From Aureliella sp046290675 (GTDB lineage: Bacteria; Planctomycetota; Planctomycetia; Pirellulales; Pirellulaceae): DNA of 64,000 nucleotides. Where the stretch lies: NCBI GenBank assembly GCA_046290675.1, contig JBKAHA010000006.1:1-64000 (forward strand), written 5' to 3'. Positions within the stretch are counted from its first letter, which is position 1; every line of letters starts with the position of its first letter. The translations under genes were made by a program, and so were the position numbers. This document shows, in pieces, positions 55,701-63,637 of the stretch. The notes below the pieces were generated by a model. It saw only the letters and a list, made by a program, of their open reading frames with translations, was not told where the DNA came from and did no database searches.

Positions 55701-57070
55701 AGGTCGCGGTTCGTCTCTTCGTGGCTCAGGATTTCGTCTTCGACTCGGGTCAGAACGCGATTGTATTCTTTGGCTATCTGGCCCGCCTCGGTGAACTCTT
55801 CGACGGCAATTTTTGAGGAATAGTCACCGGACTCACGGTGATCACGCATTGCCCCAAGGACCTGCATGACTTCGTTGGCGGCCCCATGTTCGCTCATGTT
55901 CAAGCCGATTAGCTCGTCGGCCGCCTTGACGCGAAGCCGCATAAACATCTTTGCAATTCTTAATGCAGTAAAGACTGCGCCGAAGCTAGCGGCGGCGGCA
56001 ACAAGGGTCCCGAGCGACTGAACGCCTACCTGTTGTATCCGCGTTGGTGTGTTCAAGAATTCTGGACTGGCAAAAAGCCCGAACGCGAATGTGCCCCACA
56101 TACCTGCGGCGCCGTGAACAGGGAATGCACTCACGGCGTCGTCTAAACGGAGGGCACGCAGGATTTCCTGCGATGCGATTGCAAAGAACGCCCCAACGAG
56201 TCCGACAACGCAGGCGGTCAATGGAGTCACCGCGTGACATGCCGCTGTGATTGCAACCAATCCTGCGAGTAGACCCGAGATCAAATCGACAACCTCGATC
56301 CGGCCACGCAATGCTCGCGATATGCAAACGGCTCCAAATGCACCCGACGCGGCACCCAAATTCGTGTTGAGGAGGATGAGGGGCACACGACCGTCAAGGA
56401 CGAGGCCACTTCCACCGTTAAATCCCCACCAGCCAAACCACAAAATAAAGCAACCGAGTATCGCCAGGGTCAGGCTATGACCGGAGGAAAAGTTCTTTTG
56501 TAGTGCTCCGCGCCGAGGCCCGATGACAGCTACAGCTGCGAGAGCGGCGCTGCCTCCGACGACATGGACTACCGTCGCTCCCGCCCAGTCGACAAATCCA
56601 ATCTGAGCCAACCAGCCAGTCCCTGTATTGGTCAGTAGGCCCCCCCAAGCCCAGTGCCCGATGATCGGATACGCAATACCACTCAAGACACAGACAGCGA
56701 GGAAATAAACGCGAACACGAGCACGTTCTGCAATGGCACCGCTGACAATTGTGGACGCCGTGCTGCAGAAGACCATCTGGAAAAGGAATAGGCTGAGGAG
56801 CTTAGGATCTCTCCAGAATCCCGCTAGCTCAGGCAGGCCAAACCAACCGGATTGACTGACTCCAAACATGAGTCCGAAGCCAACTAGCGTAAAGAGCAGC
56901 ATCGACACCGCGCAGTCGATGGAATTTTTGACTGCGACGTTAATGCTGTTTTTCGATCGGACAAGACCGCTTTCAAGCAAGCAGAAGCCCGCCTGCATTA
57001 GAAAGACCGCGGCGGCGCAGACCAAGACGAATCCTGAATCCATTTGTTCTGGTGCTGCGATGATTTCCAT
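52739..57070 (-). CDS. Ammonium transporter fused to a hybrid histidine kinase (Amt-PAS-HK-REC-REC-HPt)
   Basis: About 1443 residues. The first 420 are an Amt channel with the twin histidines kept (V-V-H-V-V-G-G and F-P-V-H-G-A-A-G) and the Asp in FVDWAG, so conduction is probably retained. A helical linker (about 430-510) leads to a PAS domain, then HisKA (FLANMSHEIRTPLNG), HATPase with N, G1 (DTGIGM) and G2 (GGTGLGL) boxes, a receiver (LIILDFCMPEMDG) and a second receiver (LILMDGHMPIMDG). After a Pro/Thr linker comes an HPt domain (S-H-R-L-K-G). I start at ATG 57070, where Amt homology begins. Amt-kinase fusions acting as ammonium sensors are known, for example in Kuenenia; the extra receivers and HPt make this a full phosphorelay. 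It is followed by a c-di-GMP regulator gene. Confidence 0.93.
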   Translation of the reverse strand: MEIIAAPEQMDSGFVLVCAAAVFLMQAGFCLLESGLVRSKNSINVAVKNSIDCAVSMLLFTLVGFGLMFGVSQSGWFGLPELAGFWRDPKLLSLFLFQMVFCSTASTIVSGAIAERARVRVYFLAVCVLSGIAYPIIGHWAWGGLLTNTGTGWLAQIGFVDWAGATVVHVVGGSAALAAVAVIGPRRGALQKNFSSGHSLTLAILGCFILWFGWWGFNGGSGLVLDGRVPLILLNTNLGAASGAFGAVCISRALRGRIEVVDLISGLLAGLVAITAACHAVTPLTACVVGLVGAFFAIASQEILRALRLDDAVSAFPVHGAAGMWGTFAFGLFASPEFLNTPTRIQQVGVQSLGTLVAAAASFGAVFTALRIAKMFMRLRVKAADELIGLNMSEHGAANEVMQVLGAMRDHRESGDYSSKIAVEEFTEAGQIAKEYNRVLTRVEDEILSHEETNRDLFTESVRLQSVLEHAGVGIYQLAPNGRFESANSHLLKTLGYRSASELIDHDHNGLLPWHSQESDEGKLIQKAFDTGQAVSDMESLLKNDVQKLWLLESLVPVRDDQGRLLNWLGTVHDITERKIQLLEKIEVAEARSKAKGEFLANMSHEIRTPLNGVIGMMDLLASSDVDEKQAHYLGVARSSAESLLSVINDILDFSKIEAGKLEIDCIDFDLRETVETTVEQFAVRAHEKQLEMNCELDPSLPFRVEGDPDRLRQILVNLLGNALKFTEAGEVNLRVSRGEDTIRFSVQDTGIGMNREVQSRLFESFMQADGSTTRRYGGTGLGLAISSELVRQMGGEIQVRSEEGVGTEFWFDVSLPVLIERPEAIGHSMLSQFSGCRVLVVDDNSTNCEILSTQLTSWGFEAQVCQQPKTVVQRLLVAEQLNKATDLIILDFCMPEMDGRDVATAIRREPSLAHIPIVILSSNHELMTKDELFALGIQATMTKPARQSRLLDTLMSAFEAHSRREEITSARPAINPLPANGSTTWETGNASSALARNRSRSHQKPSDSRVTPPLTPTSASSSADSEARTRGSDFSLTANVLVAEDNEVNQMVATQMLTNLGLSAELASNGQEAFEKFQKNRYELILMDGHMPIMDGQTATKAIRQWEESTLNEAPNRRRTAIVALTANVLAGFREECLEIGMDDYLIKPITMERLSEVTDKYCTRFAKETRRVATTAPPPRRAIETPRNETTNATTVELTHDENAAPLAPDLRRANRVTQDRANYPAPRRITKDGRGRRVSDNPGESRFCGPLPGTADSHADAVSAQQAMPVPRSFTTEPSETANPASTSATEHAPPKTVKPTETQSTPVVATSPRVAADNNAEPKLLDSEALSARCCGDPEFERQILGIMQSNLNDRLQEISKAFDEGDIEQLTAVSHRLKGAAADSALCAVHSIAANLEAKSLEGDLDEVPTLIATLSRRVEQTIETVTEYCSQLDQSAH

Positions 57071-57478
57071 GTCTCTAGCGCGGTGTGCGGAATGGGGTGA
57101 GAGCGGCGTTGACGCGAATTCGCACTCTTCGAACTGTTCAAGGACCAGTGCGAAAAAGTCGCGATCGAAGGTCGATTGCCCCTGCGTTGATCGAAATTCG
57201 GCCACTGAGCTGGCCGACTTGCGGCAAGTGCGGACTGGAACCGCTACCAATCATTCCCGCGCACTTGTCCCCGGTCGCGAAGATGATGCAATAAGGAAAG
57301 AATTTCCATCTAGCGAACGGGTGCGGTTCGCATAACCGCTACAGCCTGTAGAGAACGCTGCGTGGATAGCGCCCTGCGCATCGCACGCGACGCCGTGCGC
57401 AACGCACGCTATTAAGGCTATAGATAGCTCGCGCATTCAGGGTTTCATTCTGGGAGAGCAGGCTAGAACTCATGCCTG
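57071..57478. other. Intergenic region between aguA and the Amt-kinase gene
   Basis: 408 bp without a convincing gene. It contains the promoter of the Amt-kinase operon, although I see no clear sigma-54 type site. A direct repeat TGCGCATCGCACGC (57375-57388) and TGCGCAACGCACGC (57396-57409) with a 21-bp period lies in it, of unknown role. Confidence 0.5.
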
Positions 57479-58549
57479 TTACCGCTGTCGGGAGCGGGAT
57501 CGAGCATTTCCGAGAGGCTGTCGCTGGATGGCTCTCGGCTGCTGTTGCGAAGCGCAGTGGAACGCACCGAGTCCCCAGGCTAGATCGTGAGCATCGAGGG
57601 GAACTATAGTGCGGTTCGGAAAGAGGGAGCCAAGTAGATCAATCGCTTCGTGGTCCGTGCGTTCATTGCGGAATGTAGGAACGATCACAATCTCATTGGC
57701 AATCACAAAATTGCAGTAACTTTCGGGCACACGTTTCGAATCGATGAAACGAGCCGGTGGAATGGGAAGCCGGACAACGTTGAGCGGTTGCCCGGAGTTC
57801 AATCGCGTTTCACGCAGCGTCTGGGCGTTTCGTTCTAGCCCAGCATAGTTTTCGTCCTGTGGACTGGAGACTGCAACCACCAGGGTGTTTTCGTTCGTAA
57901 ATCGGGCGAGCTGGTCAATATGACCGTCGGTGTCGTCGCCTTGGAGGCCGCCACCATCTACCCAAACGATCTGGTCTACGCCTAGCTGTATCTTGAGTTC
58001 GTTTTCAACCATTTGAGTCGTCCAACCGGGATTCCGGTTCGGGTTCAAAAGGCAGCTTTGAGTCGAAAGCAGCAGGCCTTGGCCATTTGTCTCGAGCGCT
58101 CCGCCTTCGCAATACAGTGAAGAGTTGCTGCGAGGGCAACCGATCGTTTCGACGATTCGGGTTGCGGCCAGTGCGTCTTTGTCGAACGGAGGATATTTCT
58201 CGCCCCACCCGTTGTATCGCCAGCAAACACCTACAAGAGACTGGTCGTCATGCCGCTTTACCAGCGTCGGCCCGTAGTCCCGGATCCAGCAATCATTCGT
58301 CTCGATGCCTACGATCTCGACCTGTGGCAGACGCTCCAAGGCGTCTCGATAACGCGATTCGATTTGGTCTTGTGGTGCCAGGATTTTGACTGGCTGAACT
58401 TCGCTCAGAACAGTAGCGAATCGAAAGAAGGCGGCTGGCACCTCGCCGAACCTTCCTGGCCAGGTCTCTTGATTGTGCGGCCAAGCGATCCACATTGCGG
58501 CCTGAGAAGTCCACTCCGCGGGCCAGTAGTGAGGGCTTGAAATGTTCAA
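57479..58549 (-). CDS. aguA: Agmatine deiminase
   Basis: Converts agmatine to N-carbamoylputrescine and ammonia in polyamine synthesis. The 356 residues match the family length. Key blocks are MWIAWPHNQETWPG, NDCWIRDYGPTLV, CEGGALETNGQGLLL, WVDGGGLQGDDTDGHID and, near the end, G-A-F-H-C-A-S-Q-Q-Q-P with the nucleophilic Cys. It lies 90 nt downstream of the amidase gene for the next step, so the pair makes putrescine from agmatine. The released ammonia is of interest beside the ammonium sensor. Confidence 0.96.
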   Translation of the reverse strand: MNISSPHYWPAEWTSQAAMWIAWPHNQETWPGRFGEVPAAFFRFATVLSEVQPVKILAPQDQIESRYRDALERLPQVEIVGIETNDCWIRDYGPTLVKRHDDQSLVGVCWRYNGWGEKYPPFDKDALAATRIVETIGCPRSNSSLYCEGGALETNGQGLLLSTQSCLLNPNRNPGWTTQMVENELKIQLGVDQIVWVDGGGLQGDDTDGHIDQLARFTNENTLVVAVSSPQDENYAGLERNAQTLRETRLNSGQPLNVVRLPIPPARFIDSKRVPESYCNFVIANEIVIVPTFRNERTDHEAIDLLGSLFPNRTIVPLDAHDLAWGLGAFHCASQQQPRAIQRQPLGNARSRSRQR

Positions 58550-58639
58550 AGTAGCGAAACTCTAAAGTGGCACATCAGCGTTGGATTCTAGCACTCAGCA
58601 TGATAGCCAGAGGGCAAAACGGGTGAGAGCACCCGAATG

Positions 58640-59512
58640 CTAATCCAAGTACCGCTTGGTCAGATCGCCATAAGCATCGATCCTGCGGTCACGTAAGAAC
58701 GGCCAGTGTGTCCGAGTTACGTCAACGTCGGCTAAATTGCATTCAGCAATCAAGACTTCTTCGGAATTGTTGTTCGCTTTCGCGAAAACTTGACCATAAG
58801 TGTTCGCAATAAATGAAGATCCCCAAAACTCGATTCCGCCCTCTGTCCCAACGCGGTTGGCCGCAGCGACGAAGACTCCGTTCGCGATTGCGTGAGCTCG
58901 CATGGCAGTTTGCCAGGAATCATGTTGGCCTTCACCGAAGTCTTCTTTCTCCTCGTGAAGCCAACCGATGGCCGTGGGGTAAAGCAAGATTTGTGCGCCG
59001 CGAAGCGAGAATAGACGCGCGGTTTCCGGATACCATTGGTCCCAGCATACCCCTACTCCTAAGGTCGCAAATTTTGTTTTCGCTACAGTGAATCCTAAGT
59101 CGCCCGGGGTGAAATAAAACTTCTCGTAATAGCTTGGGTCATCGGGGATGTGCATCTTGCGGTACCGACCGGCTTCCGAACCATCTACATCGAAAGTCAC
59201 TGCCGTATTATGGTACAGGCCGGCAGCACGCCGCTCGAAGAGTGAGCAAGTGATGACGACGCCTAATTTCTGTGCGGCGTTGGCAAGTTCATTGTAAGTC
59301 GGCCCGGGCAATTCCTCAGCTAGTTCAAAGTTGGCATGATCCTCGGCTTGGCAGGGATAGAGCGTATTAAAGACTTCTTGCAGACAGATGACTTGCGCGC
59401 CAGACTGCGCGGCCTCGCTTGTCAGCTCAAGTGCTTTGTCCAAGTTCGACTGCTTATCTCCGCAGCAAGACATTTGAATCATAGCTAGCGGTACGGTTTT
59501 CTGCGTGGCCAT
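58640..59512 (-). CDS. aguB: N-carbamoylputrescine amidase
   Basis: A nitrilase-superfamily enzyme that hydrolyses N-carbamoylputrescine to putrescine, CO2 and ammonia. The Glu-Lys-Cys triad is visible: CLQEVFNTLYPC (Glu), RYRKMHIPDDP (Lys) and LGVGVCWDQWYPE (Cys). From ATG 59512 the protein has 290 residues, the normal size; the frame extends to 59614, but that part has no homology. It is the first gene of the aguB-aguA pair. Confidence 0.95.
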   Translation of the reverse strand: MATQKTVPLAMIQMSCCGDKQSNLDKALELTSEAAQSGAQVICLQEVFNTLYPCQAEDHANFELAEELPGPTYNELANAAQKLGVVITCSLFERRAAGLYHNTAVTFDVDGSEAGRYRKMHIPDDPSYYEKFYFTPGDLGFTVAKTKFATLGVGVCWDQWYPETARLFSLRGAQILLYPTAIGWLHEEKEDFGEGQHDSWQTAMRAHAIANGVFVAAANRVGTEGGIEFWGSSFIANTYGQVFAKANNNSEEVLIAECNLADVDVTRTHWPFLRDRRIDAYGDLTKRYLD

Positions 59513-59711
59513 GTTGAGCGACAATCTTCTTAGTGGAGCCGAGTCGGGCAAGTGGAGCAAAACGTAATGATGCGTGGGCGACTGTTGCGGAAATGGCTCC
59601 GCCGCGATTCGCAAGCATACTATGGATTCGCATCACGCCAATAATGCTAAACGTAATTTGCGTCGGGTAGCTCCGACGTTTTGCAGCGATGTTCTTTTGC
59701 CTAGACGAAAC

Positions 59712-60455
59712 ATGCAAACCAATCCGATTTTTGCATCAGCGGTATCTATCGTGCCCAGGCCGATTTTTGTTGTTGGTACTGATACCGAGGTTGGCAAAAC
59801 CTTCCAGGCGGTGCGAGTTGTCGACGCGTTGAGTCGGGCTGGTAGAACCGTTGGCGTGTATAAACCAGTGCTCAGCGGCGTTGCCGATATTGAGACAGAC
59901 AAACGGGGCTCGCCACCAGTTGGACTTCCGGCGGACGACGCGAGTCTCCTACTGAGAGCAACTGGTCAGAGGTGGCCGCTCGATCGTGTATGCCCCCAAG
60001 CATTCTCTGCACCGGTCGCTCCACCAGTTGCCGCGAAGGTGGAGGGAAAGCAAGTCGACGAGCAGCTGATTGTGGACGGTCTAACCTGGTGGTCGGGACG
60101 ATGCGACATTCTAGTCGTCGAAGGGGCGGGGGGAGTTCTGTCGCCGATATCGGAATCGGCCACGATTCTCGACTTAGCGAGCCTTTGTTCGGCGCAAATG
60201 ATCGTCGTCGCGGCGAACCGCCTGGGTGTTGTGAATCACACGCTGCTGACACTAGCGGCGATTCGCTCGCGTAGGCTTCCGATTCTGGGAGTTGTGTTGA
60301 ACGAAATTCCTCGGTTGACCGAGAGGGGCGTCGCGGAAACGGATCCCGATTTTGAAGTAGATGCTTCCAGGGAAACCAACCTCGCGTTGTTACGCGAGTG
60401 GGAAACGGATGTACCTATCTCGCGGGATATCCTTCGGCTTGTAAGCTCTATATAG
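59712..60455 (+). CDS. bioD: Dethiobiotin synthetase
   Basis: Closes the ureido ring of biotin using CO2 and ATP. The P-loop is F-V-V-G-T-D-T-E-V-G-K-T (the usual third Gly of GTDTGVGKT is Glu here), followed by VGVYKPVLSG, the metal Glu in VVEGAGGVLSPI, and VVNHTLLTLAAIR. From ATG 59712 it has 247 residues. It is the only biotin gene in the window and divergent from aguB. An upstream in-frame ATG at 59574 adds 46 residues without homology and overlaps the aguB promoter. Confidence 0.93.
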   Translation: MQTNPIFASAVSIVPRPIFVVGTDTEVGKTFQAVRVVDALSRAGRTVGVYKPVLSGVADIETDKRGSPPVGLPADDASLLLRATGQRWPLDRVCPQAFSAPVAPPVAAKVEGKQVDEQLIVDGLTWWSGRCDILVVEGAGGVLSPISESATILDLASLCSAQMIVVAANRLGVVNHTLLTLAAIRSRRLPILGVVLNEIPRLTERGVAETDPDFEVDASRETNLALLREWETDVPISRDILRLVSSI

Positions 60456-60626
60456 TCCAGCCACTGGGCGCAGGAACCGGCCAGATGCAAAAACCAGCTG
60501 CATTGGGGCCGCACCCAGCCTGCTAGACCACACACCTGTCCACGTTTGCATAGGGAAGATGTGGTTTGTGCCCAGAAAACAACGCACTCTTATGAAATCT
60601 TCCTCACTTGCGACTGGAAATGAAAC

Positions 60627-61730
60627 GTGTCCACCGACGCTAGCGAAGCTCAAAATGTGAACGCTAACCATCAAAATGAAGATGATTACGACGCGATTCT
60701 GATTGTATCCTTCGGCGGCCCCGAAGGCCCCGACGACGTCATGCCGTTTTTGGAAAACGTACTTCGAGGCAAGCCCGTGCCTCGCGAGCGGATGCTCGAA
60801 GTTGCTGAGCACTATCAGCATTTTGGCGGCGTAAGCCCCATCAATGAGCAGAACCGTGAGCTGATTGCCAGTCTCCGCAAAGAACTAGAGTCTTCCGGGG
60901 TCAATCTGCCAATCTATTGGGGCAATCGAAATTGGCACCCACTTCTGACCGACACGGTTGATGAAATGCGACGCGATGGACGGAAGAAAGTGATCGCGTT
61001 CTTCACGAGTATGTTTTCATGCTATTCGGGTTGTAGGCAGTACCGGGAAAACATCATCGACGCGCGGGAAGCTTGCGGAGATGGAGCCCCTACGGTCAAC
61101 AAACTCCGTAAGGGGTACAACCATCCGCTCTTCATCGAAGCCCAGGTAGACTTAGTTGGTAAAGCGCTTGCCCAGATCGTGGAAGAACGTCGTTCATCCG
61201 CAAAGATACTTTTCACGGCACACAGCATCCCGATGTCGATGTCGGATAACAGCCGATATGTGATTCAGCTACAAGAAACCTCTCGACTCGTTGCAGAGAA
61301 ACTCGGCCATTCCAATTTCGAGCTCGTCTACCAAAGCCGCAGTGGCCCACCGCAGCAACCTTGGCTTGAGCCTGACATCTGCGACCGTATTGAAGAGTTA
61401 GTCAAAGAGGGCGAAAAGGACTTCGTAGTAGCTCCGATTGGGTTTGTTTCCGATCACATGGAAGTGATGTTCGACTTGGATACGGAAGCCAAAGAGGCTT
61501 GTGAAAAGCTCGGAGTGGGGTTTGCTCGTGCGGAGACGGTAGGCGTGCACCCGTCCTTTATATCAATGATCCGAGACCTGATCGTAGAGCGAATTACCGC
61601 TCGGGAGGACCGTCCAGCCCTTGGTGAAATGGGGCCAAGTCACGATGTCTGTCCGCAAGACTGTTGTCTCTATCCACGACCGAAACGCCCAGCCGGAGTC
61701 GGTGGTCCGCCCTCAGGAGCCAGCTCATGA
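60627..61730 (+). CDS. hemH: Ferrochelatase
   Basis: Inserts ferrous iron into a porphyrin; whether the substrate is protoporphyrin or coproporphyrin is not decided here. The GTG start gives 367 residues. YDAILIVSFGGPEGPDDV, HYQHFGGVSPINEQNR, the catalytic His in I-L-F-T-A-H-S-I-P-M-S, LVYQSRSGPPQQPWLEPD and VAPIGFVSDHMEVMFDLD are all present. Cys residues in FSCYSGCRQY and a C-terminal C-P-Q-D-C-C suggest an iron-sulfur cluster as in actinobacterial enzymes. The stop overlaps the next gene's ATG by ATGA, so the SDR is translationally coupled. Confidence 0.95.
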   Translation: MSTDASEAQNVNANHQNEDDYDAILIVSFGGPEGPDDVMPFLENVLRGKPVPRERMLEVAEHYQHFGGVSPINEQNRELIASLRKELESSGVNLPIYWGNRNWHPLLTDTVDEMRRDGRKKVIAFFTSMFSCYSGCRQYRENIIDAREACGDGAPTVNKLRKGYNHPLFIEAQVDLVGKALAQIVEERRSSAKILFTAHSIPMSMSDNSRYVIQLQETSRLVAEKLGHSNFELVYQSRSGPPQQPWLEPDICDRIEELVKEGEKDFVVAPIGFVSDHMEVMFDLDTEAKEACEKLGVGFARAETVGVHPSFISMIRDLIVERITAREDRPALGEMGPSHDVCPQDCCLYPRPKRPAGVGGPPSGASS

Positions 61731-62440
61731 CCGTATCGAAGAATATTGTTGTTGTTGGCGGAACTCGCGGGATCGGGCGCGACATCGTTCGACGTCGCAT
61801 TGAGGCGGGTGACTCCGTAACCGTCCTTAGCCGTTCGGATGCAGGACTGGAGGAGCTTGCGGCGGGCTTAGTCCAGCACATAAGTTGCGACGTTACGACC
61901 GATGATGTGGACTCGATTACATTATCAGACAGAGTTGATGGTCTAGTTTATTGCCCTGGCTCCATCAACTTGCGATCGTTCACATCGTTGAAGCCGCAGC
62001 AATTCCGCGATGACTTCGAACTGAACGTGCTGGGTGCTGTGCGATGTATCCAGGCGGCATCGAAGGCCTTGAAGGCATCCTCTGCGGCCAGCATTGTACT
62101 TTTCAGTACCGTAGCTGTTCAGCAGGGCATGTTCGCTCACGCATCCATCGCCGCCGCCAAAGGTGCGATTGAAGGTTTGACTCGAACGTTGGCTGCCGAA
62201 CTGGCTCCCTCGGTACGCGTCAATTGCCTAGCGCCGGCACTCACGGAAACGTCTTTAACCGAGCGGTTTTTCTCGACGCCAGATAAGGCGGCCGCTCTGG
62301 CTGAGAAGTATCCAATGGGGAGAACCGGCAAGCCGAGCGATCTGGGCGCGATGGCAAGTTTCTTGCTTAGTGACGAGAGCAGCTGGATGACGGGGCAAGT
62401 CATTGGAGTCGACGGCGGCATGTCATCGCTCCGACGTTGA
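61727..62440 (+). CDS. Short-chain dehydrogenase/reductase lacking the catalytic Tyr
   Basis: A Rossmann-fold SDR of 237 residues from ATG 61727. The nucleotide loop is V-V-V-G-G-T-R-G-I-G, followed by VQHISCDVTTDD, YCPGSI and NVLGAVRCIQAA. The usual Tyr-x-x-x-Lys is I-A-A-A-K here, so the general-acid Tyr is Ile; Ser/Thr (F-S-T-V-A) and Lys remain. The C-terminal part (VRVNCLAPALTETSL, SSWMTGQVIGVDGGMSSL) is standard for the family. Ordinary reductase activity is doubtful. It is coupled to hemH by the ATGA overlap, so a heme-related role is possible but unproven. Confidence 0.85.
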   Translation: MTVSKNIVVVGGTRGIGRDIVRRRIEAGDSVTVLSRSDAGLEELAAGLVQHISCDVTTDDVDSITLSDRVDGLVYCPGSINLRSFTSLKPQQFRDDFELNVLGAVRCIQAASKALKASSAASIVLFSTVAVQQGMFAHASIAAAKGAIEGLTRTLAAELAPSVRVNCLAPALTETSLTERFFSTPDKAAALAEKYPMGRTGKPSDLGAMASFLLSDESSWMTGQVIGVDGGMSSLRR

Positions 62441-62486
62441 GGCACGCGAAGCCCAGGCCGTATATCAGCGGCAATATGCTAGGGTC

Positions 62487-63311
62487 TTAGGCTGCGTAGG
62501 ACTTGGGCAGCTCGAGTACGACTTGTTGGACAATGTCAGCCGTAATCTGTTCGGCTTGGGAGACAGCTCCTGCGACCAAAGCTAGGTCGGTGATCTGAAC
62601 GATTCTTCTCGGGACGCCACCACTGATCTGTTGAATGTGGTCGACCGCCTCGTCCGAGAAAATCTCTCTCTTTCCTTCGACTCGTGTCAGACTCCAGGCA
62701 ATAAAGCCAGCTGTCTGAGAAAGCTCCCATGCCGGGAGGTCAATTTGGAGCTCGACGCGCTCAAGGAGGGACCGCTGGAGCGTTACCGCTGACTCAGACG
62801 CCGTTGCGAGAATGACAGTAACCGGAAACGATGCTGCAAGCAGACGGCACAGATCTGTTTCGGCAGCGGCTGTGGCGGCCTCCGCATCGTCTAGTAATAG
62901 GACGGTCTGAACGCCTTCTCGCGAGGAAGCGTTGAAGAAATCACTTAGTGCTTGCCATTCGAGGATGCCCTGCCGATCCATGTCGCAACCGCAGTTTGCT
63001 CGCGACTGAGTCAGTAAGGCTCTCGTAAGGTGGGAAGTCAATTCGCCGCTTCGCAGTCCCAACATCGAGAGACGCAAGCAGGCTACGTTGGGTACCTCCG
63101 ACGAGACAGGCGGATTGGATGCGAGAAACCGCAAAACACTCGACTTACCACAGCCGCCAGGGCCACTCAGTAGCCCCAAGCTGCGGCGATTACCCACTAA
63201 GAAGTCGACTCGTGCGAGAGCTTCTTCAACTGTGGCGCCGCGAAATAAAGGCTGTTGATTATCGCCTGTGAAAGGTGCACTCGAGAGTTCCCAATATCGC
63301 CAGTAGGTCAT
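62487..63311 (-). CDS. ExeA/GspA-like AAA ATPase
   Basis: A 274-residue ATPase. MTYWRYWELSSAPFTGDNQQP is the typical ExeA start, Walker A is L-L-S-G-P-G-G-C-G-K-S-S-V and Walker B is V-L-L-L-D-D-A-E. The C-terminal part resembles the lid (IQQISGGVPRRIVQITDLALVAG). In Aeromonas ExeA helps insert the secretin through peptidoglycan, but here it lies 28 kb from the secretion operon and lacks the peptidoglycan-binding domain. It may still serve that system. Confidence 0.87.
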   Translation of the reverse strand: MTYWRYWELSSAPFTGDNQQPLFRGATVEEALARVDFLVGNRRSLGLLSGPGGCGKSSVLRFLASNPPVSSEVPNVACLRLSMLGLRSGELTSHLTRALLTQSRANCGCDMDRQGILEWQALSDFFNASSREGVQTVLLLDDAEAATAAAETDLCRLLAASFPVTVILATASESAVTLQRSLLERVELQIDLPAWELSQTAGFIAWSLTRVEGKREIFSDEAVDHIQQISGGVPRRIVQITDLALVAGAVSQAEQITADIVQQVVLELPKSYAA

Positions 63312-63637
63312 CGGAGCGTACCCTATCGTCGGAAGTCAATCGAACGTTACTAGCCATGCATGTCGAGGACAGACGCGTTGCAGAACTTGCGTCTTCCCAG
63401 AACCGCTCCGCTTGGTTTCAGTCATCTCGATCGAGCTGGGAGCGTGGAGTATCGAATTCATCGTTCCCCCGGATCAGAATCTTGAAGACGATCCTTACGA
63501 CCCTTACAGATTAACAGCCGACGGCGTGGCCGCTCGTTCCGTATGGGTTGGACAGGACCACTCGTAATTACATGAAGCTCGGCTTAAGCTCTCGCGTTGG
63601 GCCTCTTCAAGCAAGTATTCATTGACCGATTGACCCC
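63312..63637. other. Divergent promoter region before rsmE
   Basis: About 325 bp between the ExeA-like ATPase and rsmE. I see no gene, repeat or terminator; it should hold both promoters. Confidence 0.45.

Noticed and set aside
57375..57409. Replication origin or CRISPR-like repeat
   Set aside because: There are only two 14-bp copies, no DnaA boxes, no AT-rich zone and no spacers.
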